From NCBI GenBank assembly GCA_030141605.1, contig JAQGDQ010000598.1, forward strand, positions 1 to 61,189: 61,189 bases of DNA, given 5' to 3'. Under the pieces are notes generated by a model. The model saw only the letters and a program-made list of their open reading frames with translations. It was not told the origin of the DNA and searched no databases. Numbering within the stretch: position 1 is the first letter of the stretch; the number at the start of each line of letters is the position of its first letter. Position numbers and translations under genes: made by a program. Shown here one piece after another: positions 1-12,254 of the stretch. This DNA comes from Tubiluchus corallicola. Lineage: Eukaryota; Priapulida; Priapulimorpha; Priapulimorphida; Tubiluchidae.

Positions 1-1997
1 TAATCTTTATTTGCCATAAAAAATCGATATTCACAACTATAAAAACATAAAAGAACATCGCAGCATGAGAATAAAATTCACACAACTGTTAAAGGCAAAT
101 GCGTCCAGTGCAAACTAAAAACTACTGTGCCAAAAATTTTAGCGCATGTACCACGGCAACAATAAACGAGAATTTTAGTTGTTGATTCTCTACTAATGAC
201 AATATTGCACTACCATTAATTCTCTTAATTAAAACAAATAAAAATTTAAACCACCTTAAATACTTCCAATTTCCAACCTCCCATGATTTGGATTAAATTA
301 CACGTATCAAATAAGTGCTGAGATTGTGAGAAAAACTGAAAAAAGATAACGACTTTTGTTAGTAATGACTTTCGCACAACTTAGATTTGCCAAGAAAGTA
401 ACAGGCTCAGAACACATGTCATATGAACAGAGACTGAAAGCTTTTTATTTTTAACTTAACAAAATTGGAAAACTAGGCGCCTTGGAGTTCTCTTACTGTA
501 CATTAAAAAAATGTGAGTGTGCCATTTGGTAGAGGGTGTACTGCACAAGCGCGAAAGCACATTATGTTAAGTTACTATTTCGTTCTCTCATTTAAACAAA
601 GCAAGCAGCAGTACTTGAGAATTCTGGTAATAATAACTGGGTCTATGTACGTACCTTTCAATGTACACTGCTGTTTTATTCAACTTTCACAATATTTTAG
701 AATAACTTCTGTCATAGTAATAATACATCATTATTAAAGCTGCAACATGGCATTTTCCTGTATTAATTATAAATTATTTGATTAGTCAATGATAGACCTT
801 CAACAAATTTAATTTTATTTTAAGGAAACGCACGTTCTGGATAGGTAATGTGAAAAATCTTTATATAAACTTTGAAACTGGTAGTCATAAAAGATATCCC
901 GTAGTGGAAACGCTATTTGTTGTGAGACTGCGAAAGTCAAGGAATGACGTCTATTTTGTAAAAAGCAAACACCAAAAGCAAAAGTTTTTGAAGACCATAC
1001 GTTGACGGATCATCTCGAACATAATGTAGGTGTAATCGTATTATGTAAGTCCGAAAGTCTAATCCTTATTACTGCTTCGAGGTGGACGTATTAATAAATT
1101 GACGTTTACCTGGTAAGTTGATGTAATACAAGTTTCAAAGAAGTAAATCCTTATGTCTTAAGTAGATCTAAAAGTTAAACTAAAAGAAAAACTCTAATTA
1201 TTAAGTAAAGGTCAAAATAGGGACATAGTACTGCAGTTAAATCGTTATAATTTTGGTTAAATCTTGCAATCCTAATTTGAGAATCTATTGCCTGCTACTA
1301 GCATTGCATTGCATTAACATAATGTACAATAATTTTCCCTTGTACATGTGTGTGAAAGTTTATATCAATTATTATTGTATTATAAGATTGTAATTTGCAC
1401 TACCAGTGTGTAACCTACTAAATAAGTCATGAAAATTTTACATTTTTATCTTTAGATATCTTGAAGTCTTGAATAATATGCTTATGAAAGTCTTTGATGA
1501 CATACTAGAAGTTTGGGGTGTTCATGGTTAGTACAAACGCTGAGAAAAGCAACTTGCTAACTGGTGATGGTATTAGAGGTTATGAAAAGAGGTGAAACAA
1601 GCAAAGCAAACGTGGGTGCGGGCTAAAAACACAGTTAGATTTACAGACAGGTTAGGTGGGATGGCACCCTCATGGTAGAAACAGCAGAGAGTGCTAGTGC
1701 TTGGAAGTGATCTCTATATCTCAAACAGAAATAGGTTTGCGTAACTGGAATATTAAAACATATTACCGGTGTAGCTGCCCAAAAACCAGAAGGCTTCGGG
1801 TTCGACTCCCAATGGAGCCCTAAATTTTCCAGGCTTTCTAATTTTGTGCTGCTTTTTGCTTTGTTTTTTTTATGTAATAAATGAGTAAATTAAGTTAAAC
1901 CTTGAATTTTTTTTACAAATCTTTTTATTCTTTTAAATAGGAATAAACTGTGAATAGCTAGTGGTGAGAGACCCAGCAATTAATAAATCTATTGCAA
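1..1997. other. Intergenic DNA upstream of ISCA1
   Basis: AT-rich DNA with no exon-like open frame, no splice-bounded homology and no tandem array that I can see. It presumably holds the ISCA1 promoter and 5' UTR just before 1998. No TATA box or initiator can be assigned with confidence. Confidence 0.5.
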
Positions 1998-4900
1998 ATG
2001 GCTTCACAAGCTTTTACTGCGACTGTCAGAGCTGTAAAGTCAAGACCTCTTATACCAAAGAAAGCTGCTATAGTGCTGGTACGTTTTAGACTGTCTTTTT
2101 AGATTATGGATAATAACTTTTGTGTGAGTAACTAGCGAAATCACTGATCAACGGTTTTTAATGTAGTTTACTACATTGTAAATGGTTAGTACTTGGATGG
2201 GTGACCGCCTAGGAATTCTAGGTGCTGTAGGCTTGCGGGATGCCCACACTGTATCTCGACACTACGCGGAGGAGCTGTACAAGCCACCAACGACTAGAGG
2301 GCGGAGGAGGTCAAGTGACCAACGGCCATGTGTAGAAGAGTAAACCTTCTAAATAACGAGTGGAGCCCCAAAGGTGGACCAGTGCAGCATGCTCAGCTCC
2401 GACAGCTCCTGCAGCCAACCTGGTGCCAAACGTATCACTCCGCTTTTCTTTGGACTACACTAGGGAGGGTGAGAGGGGGTTCCTGTTGTCTGGGCAACTC
2501 AGGATCTCCATACACCTTGCCCAGGCGTGCGCCCTGGAGACGTTCAAGGATCGGACTGCTCAGCCACAGTCAACGCTGCAGCTCCATCAATGTGATCAAT
2601 AACTGACTCTCTTGGCGCACACTACATTGTCTTCCGAGACAGAAGGATGCCAACAACAACAACATTGTAAATTAGTGTATGGGTGCCTGCAGGTGGTGCA
2701 CTGACTCACGTGCGCCCACAGAATTTCTTAAGAAAAAAAAATTTATGGTTAAACAAAATTTTTTAGCAGTAAGCCAAGAAATCCCTGACAGCATGTTTGA
2801 CCCAGCTACTTATACGAGTTATAGTGTCAACCTTGACAGTTTATTTTGCACAGCGTGCTTAGTGTTTGTGTTTGTGGTGCCTTCATACATGAGCCATATT
2901 CAAACAGGAATAATGTTGATCGTGGTGCCTGAGGACCTAGTTTCTAGAAACCGCAAAATGGTCTAAAATTCAGTAAAATGCATGTGTGGCCGAGACGTTC
3001 TATTGTTTAGCTGTAGTCTAATGGGAAAAATTATCACGCACACAAATTTAGTAAAAAAATTTGTGTGAATGGTGGGCTGTAAGCTTAACAGTCTCAAAAT
3101 CAGTTTTATGTTTGAGTATACCACATTTTGCTGGGTAGATAATCTTTTCACTAAATTAATTAAGCTTAAGTCATGGGTCAACTGCATTGCAGTGTGTTAC
3201 AAACTTGCTTTTAAGATGTATGACTACTACAATAAAATACAATGAATATTACCTGGGCAAATGTAGGTAAATATATTTATTAAAGCAGAATATTTCATGT
3301 TTGAGGAACTCTATGTATGAGAATTTAGATCTCATTTGAGGCCTGCAAAATGTGTTTAAATACAAGAAGAACCCCCAGACCCACTAGCTTCTTGTGTGTC
3401 AAATTTTTTTAAATTCTGGCAGCACCCGTGAATTGGTGTTGTGAACGTCATTTTTGAAGTTGTTGTTCAGTCACTTTGTTATGATTGAGTTTAGGCACAG
3501 AGAAGTATGAATAGGAACCAAAAATCTGTAATAAATATTTGCACTGCACACAACAGAAAAGTGTTTATTAAACTACAGAAAACATGAGTAGCAAAACTGC
3601 TGCACTGAACATTGAGCAAAAACTAGAAAGCAAAAACAGTCAGTAAAACCTGTTTCACAGCCAGTATACAGGTATAGAACTTGACCTATGCAGACTTGCA
3701 CAGGCTTTACAACAACCATTAATTTTAGATAGGGAGAGGGCCAGTGTGCATGTGGTCACTGAACCATACAATTATACTCAAGGTAAGTCAGTTGGTAGAA
3801 TGTAACAGAATTAGCACATAGATGGCAGCACCTAACTACAATGTTCAATTCCAACTTCCACAGTGTCTTGGAATTGAGGCATATGCCTAGTCTGAAAAAT
3901 CTGATAGTGTGGCAGGACGGAAATCAATGAGATGATGCTCTGCAGGGGTTGTTAAGTTAATAAGTGTTTGTTTTTCAGACCACTGCAGCTGTTAATAGGA
4001 TAAAAGAACTGCTAGCAGATCAGCCCGCTGCTGTAAGTACTTTAAAAATCCTATTTGAAATCCATTCTTCATTTCTTCTTCACTACACCATTCAGAATGT
4101 GCTTTATAAGATCTACGACTTTTCTGTTACTATATGAGTACAGATACAAGTAAAAGATTAGAAGTGAAGTGCTTTTCTATTCAGTAGAATATCGGCTGTC
4201 CAATAGTGTTATTTGTTTAAACATTTATAAATGATTTAAGTGATTAAAATTAAGATAAACACGCCCTCTTCAGGCACTCCAACTTCACATCATTGTGGTA
4301 AGTTTTGACGTCTAGTCCTTGTGGTAAGTTTTGATGTCTAGTTGTTGGGTTTAGATGTATTTGTTATGGTTTACAGTGTTGTTAACTGCAAAATGTGTGA
4401 GACACTGTGAGACTGGAGTGTTTTGAAACTAATTTTGATCAGTTTAGAATTTTGAGGTTCTTTTCATCTTTCATCGTCGTTCCCATTCATTCCCATTGAG
4501 CAACTTAGTCTGGTGAACATTTGGGTGATCCTATCCACTAATTTATTAATCTCCTGCTTGCTACAGCCCAAGCTGTGCAGTGTGCTGCTACTATATTCCA
4601 GGAAAAACCAACCAATCAGTCAAGGACAAATTAAAGTCGTTTCATCTTTTAACAAGAATATCTCCTTTAAAATAGAGTAGACTTGAGACCAAAGTTTATC
4701 AGAGTGTTGTGTCTGGGTATTTAAAATTTTCTGCATTAGCCAATTCACACAAGTGATACTGTACTTTGTTACAGTGCAAACACTGCAGTTACTGAAAGAT
4801 TTTTTCAATTTTTTCTTTAAAAATCATTTTTTAATTTGTCTAAGGTAAGCAGATGCACTTCATATATAATTTTGCATGACAATCCATTGTATGAGGAGTA

Positions 4901-7900
4901 GAAAATATAATATAATCGTAGCTTAGTGAGAGAGCAGTTTTTCATGAACCCATGCAAAATACAACAAAACACTTACGGTTCAGAAGGAGTTAAAGCCATT
5001 CCATTTTTGAGCAAAGCTGGTGCGACAAGCCTTTGCATAGTGTTTTAAAGCACAAAAAAACCCATTCACATTAAGCTTAAAAAATTCGTCTCGAAATTTT
5101 ATACCACTTACATACTACCTTTTCGTATGCATGGCTTGCATCGGCCATAACGCTGTATAAAACGTGTAAATTTAAACTCCCGCGATGACCGTTAGGCACA
5201 GCCATTTTAATAGTAGGTCGTTTGAAACAAGTTTTGATAACACTGAGTAAAGTTCGAAAAAATAATCAGTGCATTCGCAGCATACATGTTGTTAACAAAG
5301 TAAAATTTTAAATTACTGTATCTTGTCAATAAGATTAAAAATGCGTTTTTGGCTAGTGAGTGGCGCACCCTGGAGGATGAGTCAGCGACATTTTACAAAT
5401 TGGCACAAACATTTTAAATTATTAGTCTAGTTACATAAGTCTTTCCAGCAGGTAAATGAAATGCTAAGTAATATAGATTTGCAAGGAAAGATTTTTGGGT
5501 CATAATTTAACATTGTCTTTTTTCCCCTGATTGCCGTTGGAACAGCATTGCAGGAGATTTAAAATGAAAACAAACGAAAATTCCCTTCACCACGAATACA
5601 ATATGTGCAATAAAATTGCTGTAAAGCAATATATTTTTTTAAGGCGATTTTTCTGAAACCTACTTCAGGTGCCCCTTTTCTTGTCCTTTAATGTCATATT
5701 TTAACATTCATTATCGATACCGTGATTAAATTTCAGATTGGTATGAAAGTTGGAGTCAGGCAACGAGGTTGCAGTGGACTTTCCTACACGCTAGATTACG
5801 CTACAGAGAAGAAAAAATTTGACGAAATGGTGGAGCAGGATGGTAGGTAGTTCGCATGGCAGTCTCCTGGAATATTCCTGTTTTTGCTTATTTCTTGAAT
5901 AGTTAATAATTAATTGTCCCGATTCTTCCTTTGTGTTACATGAGCTACTTTAGCAATAGATATGAATAGTTGTTCTTTAATCCACTACTACCAAGTCATT
6001 AGCAATCTAGTCAGTGTAACAAACTCTATGAAAAGCACTTCTTACTGTTAACCCTTTCATACCCATTGTATCCCGTGGGATACGAGAAATTTTCTGCCTT
6101 TAAAATTAATTAAATTTTAAAACTGACAGTTATTTTATCTGCTAATAGTTAATTTGATTTAAGCCAATAACAATAGACTAAAAGTGGTGATAAAATGGCA
6201 AACTAGAAAATCTACATAGCATAAAAAACTGTGAAAGGTACAGTACTTTAGAGATGACTTTCTACAGATCAGCATAGCATGCATACTAAATGTCTTAAAT
6301 ACTTTAAAAAATTATCAGCAATTGCAAAATGAAGCACATTTTTTGCTTTTGTTGTTTTTTTTTAAAAAATCGGACTTTGTTTTTTTGCACATGACAAAGA
6401 ATGTTGTGTATGCCACGGGATACATTGGGAACAAAAGTACCAAGCCAAAAAATTTTTCTTATTAAAAAAATAATTTGGGACTGAAAGGGTTAAGGAAATT
6501 GGAAAAAGTAACACAAGTAATTGCAAATTTTTAAAAAAGTGCACTAGCTACTGCAATAGGCTTGTTCTCCATTACATACAAAAAAGTTGTCTTTCTCACC
6601 TCACTAATAATAGGTAATATAACATTTGAAAGACAGTCTGTTGTTGGTTGAGGGGGCGCTGGCCGTTGCGGCACTGCTTCTATATGTTTCTGCCGATCAG
6701 GCGACTTTGTTTTTGGTGGAGATGCCACACGGGCCTTTTTCCCAGGTGGTAACTAATTAAATGAGAACAAACAAAAGTGTAAAATGTAATAATCACACAT
6801 GCATTTGGACAACCAACAATACTTTCAACTGTAGCACGATTGAATAACCTTGGCATCAGGGCCGGAACTAGATGTGGCAAGCAGGGGGGGCGCAAAAATT
6901 TTCTGGGGGGGTGGGCGAGGTATCCGAAGTGGTTAAATAATGGTTAAGCCAATTTTAACCCCTTTTATACTGCATGCAGGCCTATAATTAGCATGTGTAG
7001 GACAGCATAGCGGACAAAGCAATAATGAGAAAATTAACTCTCAGTTAACCTAACTTTATTAATGTGCCTCTAACTAAATTGTTATTTACAGAAATTTATG
7101 ACACACAAGTTTTAAGAAAATAATACACTGAAGCTACCAAACATTTTTTATCTAATTCTAATTCATATTGAAAATGATTACATGTAAACTGCAATTTTCA
7201 CTGCAAAAAAATTATTTGTCCGATTTTGCAAGGAGGGGTCGTAAATTTTGACAAGGGGGGCGCCCCCCCCCTAGTTCCACCCCTGCTTGGCATGTCATTT
7301 GCAATGCATCTGTGTGGAAACAAGAATGCTGCAACTGTTGTAGTCGTATATATAATTTTTAAGATTAAACCATAGGAAGTGATGAACGTTAACTGGTCTA
7401 CAGTAATTCTTTAAAGTTTTTAGGATTTCACAGTCGCAGTTCTGAAGATGAAATAAATAAATGAAAAAGTTAGGAGCTATTTTTGCCGAAATTAGTGAAA
7501 CTAGAAATATTAGCTGACTTGGGCTTATGCTTTAAAGAAAAGAACAAGTCACTCAGTATGTTGGGCTTATTTTACTGCTATCACTTAACTTAGAAAAATA
7601 TTACAAAGAAATTTGCAAAGAACTGTCTATAAAGCACAAATTTGAAATAAACTCTCTCTGAATAGAAATTTTAAGGCGTGGTGGTAGCCATTCACTTGAA
7701 AATTGTGACGTAGCTGGGAGACTTCATGGCTTTTCGTAAGCGTGCACGCTGCTTAAACTATTTCGTACATCTGCAACATACCTAATATTCATATTCATAC
7801 TAAAATATTAGAAAGTCAGCTGTGTAATTTGGCAAGGATTTGGCAGAAGACTCTTATTCTTGAAATAACAAAAAATACTGTCGTGTTTAGAAAGTACTGT

Positions 7901-8941
7901 GAGTTTCATTTTGGCATGTATAAAATCTTTGTTATTTTTAGTCAAAGCCAGTTTTTGAATGCATATGTCATCATGTCTGTGTGCTAGTTGACGTTAAGTA
8001 TAATAACTGGTGATAACCATTAACAATATTATTGTTTCGTCTCCTCTCAGACTACATGCCACACACACACGCACACACACACACACACACAACAAACATG
8101 CCTGTACTGATCTAGGCAGACATAGACAGGTTGTAATTTGCTGGGATCATCTTCAAGTATTATTAAGTATGCTTTTAGTTTGCTGTGGTGCCCCCTACAT
8201 TTTCACTGCACTTGCAGATAACAAGGAAAAATCCTTAATTGTGCTTGCATAGCAAAATCCTCCATAAGTCAACAGTTAAGATTTTTCTAGTTATACACAT
8301 ACCCTGAATTTCCATTTCGTGAAGATCATTTTAATGCCAAGCTCATCGCTCTATGTTATTTCAAATGTTGGTTGCTACGGACATTGCAAGAACACGTTGA
8401 AGTTATGTTTAAATCCACTAGATGGCTCTTGCCGTGATATGGGCTTGACAACAAAAAAAACTAAAAGCAAAAAGACTGCTTCAGTGAGCTACCACCAGTG
8501 TTTTAGCATGCGAGTTTTTTACAATTGCATTAATAGTTTTTAGCCAGAAAAGCGGGTACGAGGTTATAAAATCAGTTTTTTGGTATTTTTTAAATGTTTT
8601 CTTGATAATTTGATACTAGAATGTAAAGTCAATTATATTTAGCATTTGTTTTTATAAAAAATTAACCAAATGTTTGATGCATTCTGCTTTGAAGCATCAT
8701 AATGTAGTTTTGACTGGATGGTTTTGGTTTGGAAGTACACAATTATTAATTGCACTATGTATGCTAATGATATTACTTTATTACATTATCAGGTGTAAAG
8801 TTACTGATAGACAAAAAGGCACAACTGTCATTGCTAGGCACAGAAATGGACTTTGTTGAAAACAGACTGACTTCAGAATTTGTCTTCAACAATCCGAACG
8901 TCAAAGGTACTTGTGGCTGTGGGGAAAGCTTTACTGTCTAG
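1998..8941 (+). CDS. ISCA1: ISCA1, mitochondrial iron-sulfur cluster assembly protein (4 exons)
   Basis: A-type Fe-S carrier/scaffold of the mitochondrial matrix, which in the known family acts late in [4Fe-4S] cluster assembly together with ISCA2 and IBA57. Exons are 1998-2078, 3979-4032, 5737-5842 and 8793-8941, all with GT-AG junctions and matching phases. They join into 129 codons plus TAG, the same length as human ISCA1. The HesB/IscA fold runs from about residue 28 to the end. The three cluster-binding cysteines are present: C57 in RGCSGLSY, and C121 and C123 in GTCGCGESF. The N-terminus (MASQAFTATVRAVKSRP) is short, basic and rich in hydroxyl residues, as expected for a matrix presequence. 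The start is the only in-frame ATG that gives the family length. A 5S-type SINE sits in intron 1 and two MITEs in intron 3. The first AATAAA I see downstream, near 9226, lies inside a transposon. Identification is by recognition of the conserved protein; the exon joins are inferred. Confidence 0.96.
2184..2661 (+). mobile_element. 5S rRNA-derived SINE, 5'-truncated, with target duplication
   Basis: The first 50 bases (2184-2234) match the 3' half of animal 5S rRNA, including GGTTAGTACTTGGATGGG, GACCGCCT and GGTGCTGTAGGC. An unrelated body and a short (CAA)n-type tail follow. The element is flanked by an 11-bp direct repeat, ACATTGTAAAT, at 2173-2183 and 2662-2672, which marks LINE-mediated insertion. 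The 5' half of the 5S head is missing, so this copy is truncated and probably lacks a full internal promoter. It lies in ISCA1 intron 1. Structure resembles the SINE3 class. Confidence 0.85.
3437..3880 (+). repeat. Dispersed repeat, inverted partner of 52355-52795
   Basis: About 440 bp in ISCA1 intron 1, between exons 1 and 2, that matches the reverse complement of 52355-52795 almost base for base. Landmarks are GTTGTTCAGTCACTTTGTTA near 3465 and TGGCAGCACCTAACTACAAT near 3822. The class is not recognised; no terminal inverted repeat or coding remnant is evident. Confidence 0.8.
6048..6493. mobile_element. TTAA-flanked MITE, piggyBac-like
   Basis: A 446-bp element bounded by TTAA on both sides (6048-6051 and 6490-6493). 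Its inverted ends are CCCTTTCATACCCATTG and the complementary ...GGGACTGAAAGGG. A second inverted pair around GTATCCCGTGGGATAC and CCACGGGATACATTGGG follows inside. TTAA target duplication and CCY ends are typical of piggyBac-type elements. There is no coding capacity. It lies in ISCA1 intron 3. Confidence 0.75.
6857..7285. mobile_element. hAT-type MITE with perfect 8-bp target duplication
   Basis: The ends are CAGGGCCGGAACTAG and CTAGTTCCACCCCTG, imperfect inverted repeats. The element is flanked by the identical 8-mer CTTGGCAT at 6849-6856 and 7286-7293, the hallmark of hAT transposition. G-runs and C-runs next to the ends can pair. Non-coding, in ISCA1 intron 3. Confidence 0.85.
8060..8092. 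repeat. (CA)n microsatellite
   Basis: A CA dinucleotide run with one G interruption, in ISCA1 intron 3. Confidence 0.9.
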
Positions 8942-9173
8942 CAAATGTGGCTCGTTTAGAAGTTTAATATATACACATGTTGCTCACGCTATTAGACTTT
9001 ATGCGGAAATTGTACGCGAGATATGAGCAACTTGTGCGCGAGATATTACCTCATTTTTTACTCGTCTAGAACAACGTTCACTTTTTTCTCATTTTGTGTT
9101 CTGTCGAACAGTGAACTTTGTGGGTATGTAGTAATGTTGTTTATTGTGGCATTTACTTTTCAGAATGAAAGTA

Positions 9174-9920
9174 CAGTAAACTCCGTGTAACTCAAAATCG
9201 CTTAATTCATAATTTCGCCTAACTCAAATAAAAAATTATGATCAGTTTAATCAAAATACGTGTAATTTATTTCCCCTATCTCAAAAGTGCAATTTATACT
9301 CTAGCCCCGCTGTCATATTGTTTAACAGTGTTGTGTACATGTCCTGTTGCAACATAAAGGAAATGTTCCTCATCAACATCAAACACACACTGTAAAAGAG
9401 TTGTGAAAATTCAGTGTTAGTAATCTATGAAGTCAACCGAAAAATTGTGAAGAAAACAAAACTGGACCAGAAGTGAACTAGGGACCTCTGGATTGCAAAT
9501 GTTTAGCTAAAAATACGTACATTTCTGTTAATTTTCATTTCAAAACCTGAATGTGCCTATCGTGTCACGTATCATTGAAAGTTTTCCAAAGTTTAATTAA
9601 AGTTTTAATTAATTAGTTTTAATTCTGACTGAGCTAGAATCAGAAGATGATAATAAATAACAGAAAATGTATTTTCTGCATTGAAAACATGAGCAACAAA
9701 TTGACAAATATCGGACTATCCGAGAAAGTTTTGCATGTGGCTCCATCTACATAGTTTGTTATTCTTCATGTAATTGTCATCAAATCTCGTCGTTTATGTA
9801 TAGAATGATTGACTTTTTGCTTTCATGTATGGAGGACGGGTTTAGAGTTTCTAGTTGCTGGAAAATGGTCAATATAGTTTTTTTCGGTCCGGTTAGATTC
9901 GAGTTATGGGGAATTTACTG
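9174..9920. mobile_element. pogo/Tigger-like non-autonomous element carrying an OXCT1 fragment
   Basis: The inverted ends CAGTAAACTCCGTGTAACTC and GAGTTATGGGGAATTTACTG are flanked by TA on both sides (9172-9173 and 9921-9922), as in pogo-type Tc1/mariner relatives. Subterminal TAACTCAAA-type motifs are also typical. The 747-bp interior has no transposase frame. Bases 9367-9752 are a diverged copy of the exon 12/intron 11 region of OXCT1 (13709-14102). It lies just downstream of ISCA1 and contributes the first AATAAA there. Confidence 0.75.
9367..9752 (-). repeat. Copied OXCT1 exon-12 edge plus intron inside a transposon
   Basis: Near-identical to 13709-14102. The copy covers the first 23 bases of OXCT1 exon 12, the AG acceptor and about 320 bp of the preceding intron; a weaker match after an indel continues to the end. 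On the - strand the exonic part reads CVFDVDEE; the functional exon reads CVFNVDEE. Similarity stops abruptly inside the exon. Confidence 0.8.
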
Positions 9921-10905
9921 TAATCTATTTACTCTGAATAATGAATACTGTTGGATTAATAGACTTGTAAACTTATACGCAAAACTATTAAGAAATGGAT
10001 TAAAAACATGCTAGCTCATTTCAAAGCTTTAAAATGTAATCTTATGTCGTAATGCTTTTATAATGTTAAAGTAAATGCTAGGTCACGTTTGCAAATATTA
10101 AATCTGAAGCATTTGGTAATGAAAGCGTAGTTTTATTAACGTCACGCGTCAGGTACGTTGAGTTGTTTCTTGGTTCAAATTTTTATTTGGTTTTTAATTG
10201 TTTGTCTATAGATGAATAACTTTAGCATTATTTGTACATAATGTGTTTGTTATACTAATGTAAATAAAATTTGTTTTGGTTGTTTCATGAGATTTTGCAG
10301 TTTTAATTCTTAACGAGTCGTGAGTAGTGAGCCAAATAAGGTCATACGTGAATGCTGAGAATTTTTGCCTAATACACGATTGTACACAGAGACGATTATG
10401 CATTTGCAGTTTCCATTAACACTATTAATAATATGCATATCAAAATAACTATGACGTATTTCTCTTTGAAAAATTTAGGCGTACAATTTCTACCTAGTCT
10501 GAATTTTTTATACACAATGCTTTTTCCGATGTTTGACTTTCTTTAATTTGAAAATTCGTTTTTTACGCTATTCCAAAAAGATAAATCTAAATAAGAAAAG
10601 TATGCTTCAAATCGCAAATGTTTGTCTTATAAAATAAATGACATACCTATACAATTCTAATTACATCCTCAACAGAATGTATATCGTAACTCTGCACCAT
10701 TATCTTTGGTTTATACAGCAGGATAAGATAATAAAACCACTCTACTAATAACAGTGTGAAGGTAACCAAGGCAACACTGATCAATACGAAATTCTACAAG
10801 ATCTAGAAAAGATATTTTGCAATTGCTAATGTTATTCATAATTCAAACAATTCCATATGTAACACAATACTGGAGAAATGCTTGACTAATTACGTACTAA
10901 TATAC

Positions 10906-11624
10906 CAGTGGTTCCCATGGGGTACGGGTACCCCCTGGGGGTACACAACAGCAATGCCAGGGGTACGCAGAAGGTGTGTCAGATCGACACATTTTTTCTT
11001 TCTGTAGCCGGTGAAAAGGGTAAAATACACCAAGTTGCAGCATCGCGATATTCTTTCTACAGGTTAGGCAATATTTCACAAACAATATCATTCCTGCGCA
11101 GTGCGCTAGAAAATACTTTTACCCGCCCACGAAAAGCTTATATTTTGTTGCTTTGTTTGTGCTGTATTTGGCTTTCGAGGTGTTGGTTCCATTTGTGACA
11201 ACATACAAATGTGAGCTAGGCTTCAGTGCAATGCTACATTTGAAGACGAAGGCAAGAAACCGTTTGGATTTGAGGAGCGACATGCGAGTCGCAATATCAA
11301 CAATTAAACCTGATATCAAAAAACTTGTTGATAATCATCAAGAACAGCGTGCGCATTAATTATGACTGCTGTGAAGATCGCGTTTCCTTGTATTGGTGTT
11401 TTCATATTCGAGAAAGTTGTTCAAATTACATATTTCTTAATAATCAGTGATAAAATTCATGTTTTCAAAAAAAGTTAAAATGAAAAAAAATGTCGATAAT
11501 ATTAATCGTTGTTTTCTGGAAACTGGTTTTTCAAACGATTTGTTGAAAAATATCAGGTGGGGGTACGCTGAAGATCGCCACATTTAGAAGGGGTACTTGG
11601 CAAGGAAAAGGTTGGGAACCACTG
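10906..11624 (+). mobile_element. Degenerate hAT transposon (ZBED/SCAND3-type)
   Basis: The termini CAGTGGTTCCCATGGGG and AAGGTTGGGAACCACTG are inverted repeats. The flanking 8-mer TAATATAC is exactly duplicated (10898-10905 and 11625-11632). A decayed transposase C-terminus lies inside (11153-11359). The 719-bp length shows a large internal deletion. It lies in the ISCA1-OXCT1 intergenic region. Confidence 0.9.
11153..11359 (+). pseudogene. hAT transposase C-terminal remnant
   Basis: The open stretch reads LVPFVTTYKCELGFSAMLHL, then KTKARNRLD and later DMRVAISTIKPDIKKLV. This is the hAT C-terminal dimerisation segment, as seen in ZBED5/SCAND3-like transposases (family pattern: TTYLCEQGFS... 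KTK.RNRL). Upstream catalytic parts are absent, so it is a remnant within the element at 10906-11624. Confidence 0.85.
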
Positions 11625-11989
11625 TAATATACCTATATCACGTCATTACTGCAAGTGAAAGAAATAGTGACTAATAATATAATTTGGCAGCTTTGATTCC
11701 CTTTGCCAGTAATCGCTTCACTTTCTCAGATCTATTAATCACACAAATATGCATCTCTATACTAAACTAATGACGGAATTTACCCTGTATCACAAATGAT
11801 TCATATACAAGTATCTACCACTAAGAAAAACTACTATTTAGACTGTAAATGTAACTAAAATTAAATTGATTTTTCAAGCATTTGTCTATAAAATACGATA
11901 TGGATATGAAAATCAGTGGTAATCTAGTTCAGAAATAGAATACTTTTGCACAAAATAACATAAGATTCGTACAGATATTTATGTTAATA

Positions 11990-12254
11990 AAGACACCACA
12001 AACGGTTGTAAAATTTGTCGTGTTGTCATTAAAACACCACAAGCAGTTGTAAAGTGTGTCACACTGTCTCTAAAACACCACAAGCAGTTCTAAAGTGTGT
12101 CACACTGTCTCTAAAACACCACAAGCAGTTCTAAAGTGTGTCACACTGTTTCTAAAACACCACAAGCAGTTATAAAGTGTGTCACACTGTCCTTAAAACA
12201 CCACAAGCACTTGTAAAGTGTGTCACACTGTCTCTAAAACACCACAAGCAGTTA
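11990..12254. repeat. 41-bp minisatellite, about 6 units
   Basis: A tandem unit of 41 bp containing AAAACACCACAAGCAGTT and AAGTGTGTCACACTGTCT. The first unit is the most diverged. Each unit holds the small palindrome GTGTCACAC. It is downstream of the OXCT1 stop, possibly within its 3' UTR. Confidence 0.9.

Noticed and set aside
1763-1830. tRNA-like box B (GGTTCGACTCCC) with upstream GGTGTAGCTG
   Set aside because: No cloverleaf can be folded and no second copy or target duplication is seen. At most a decayed SINE head.
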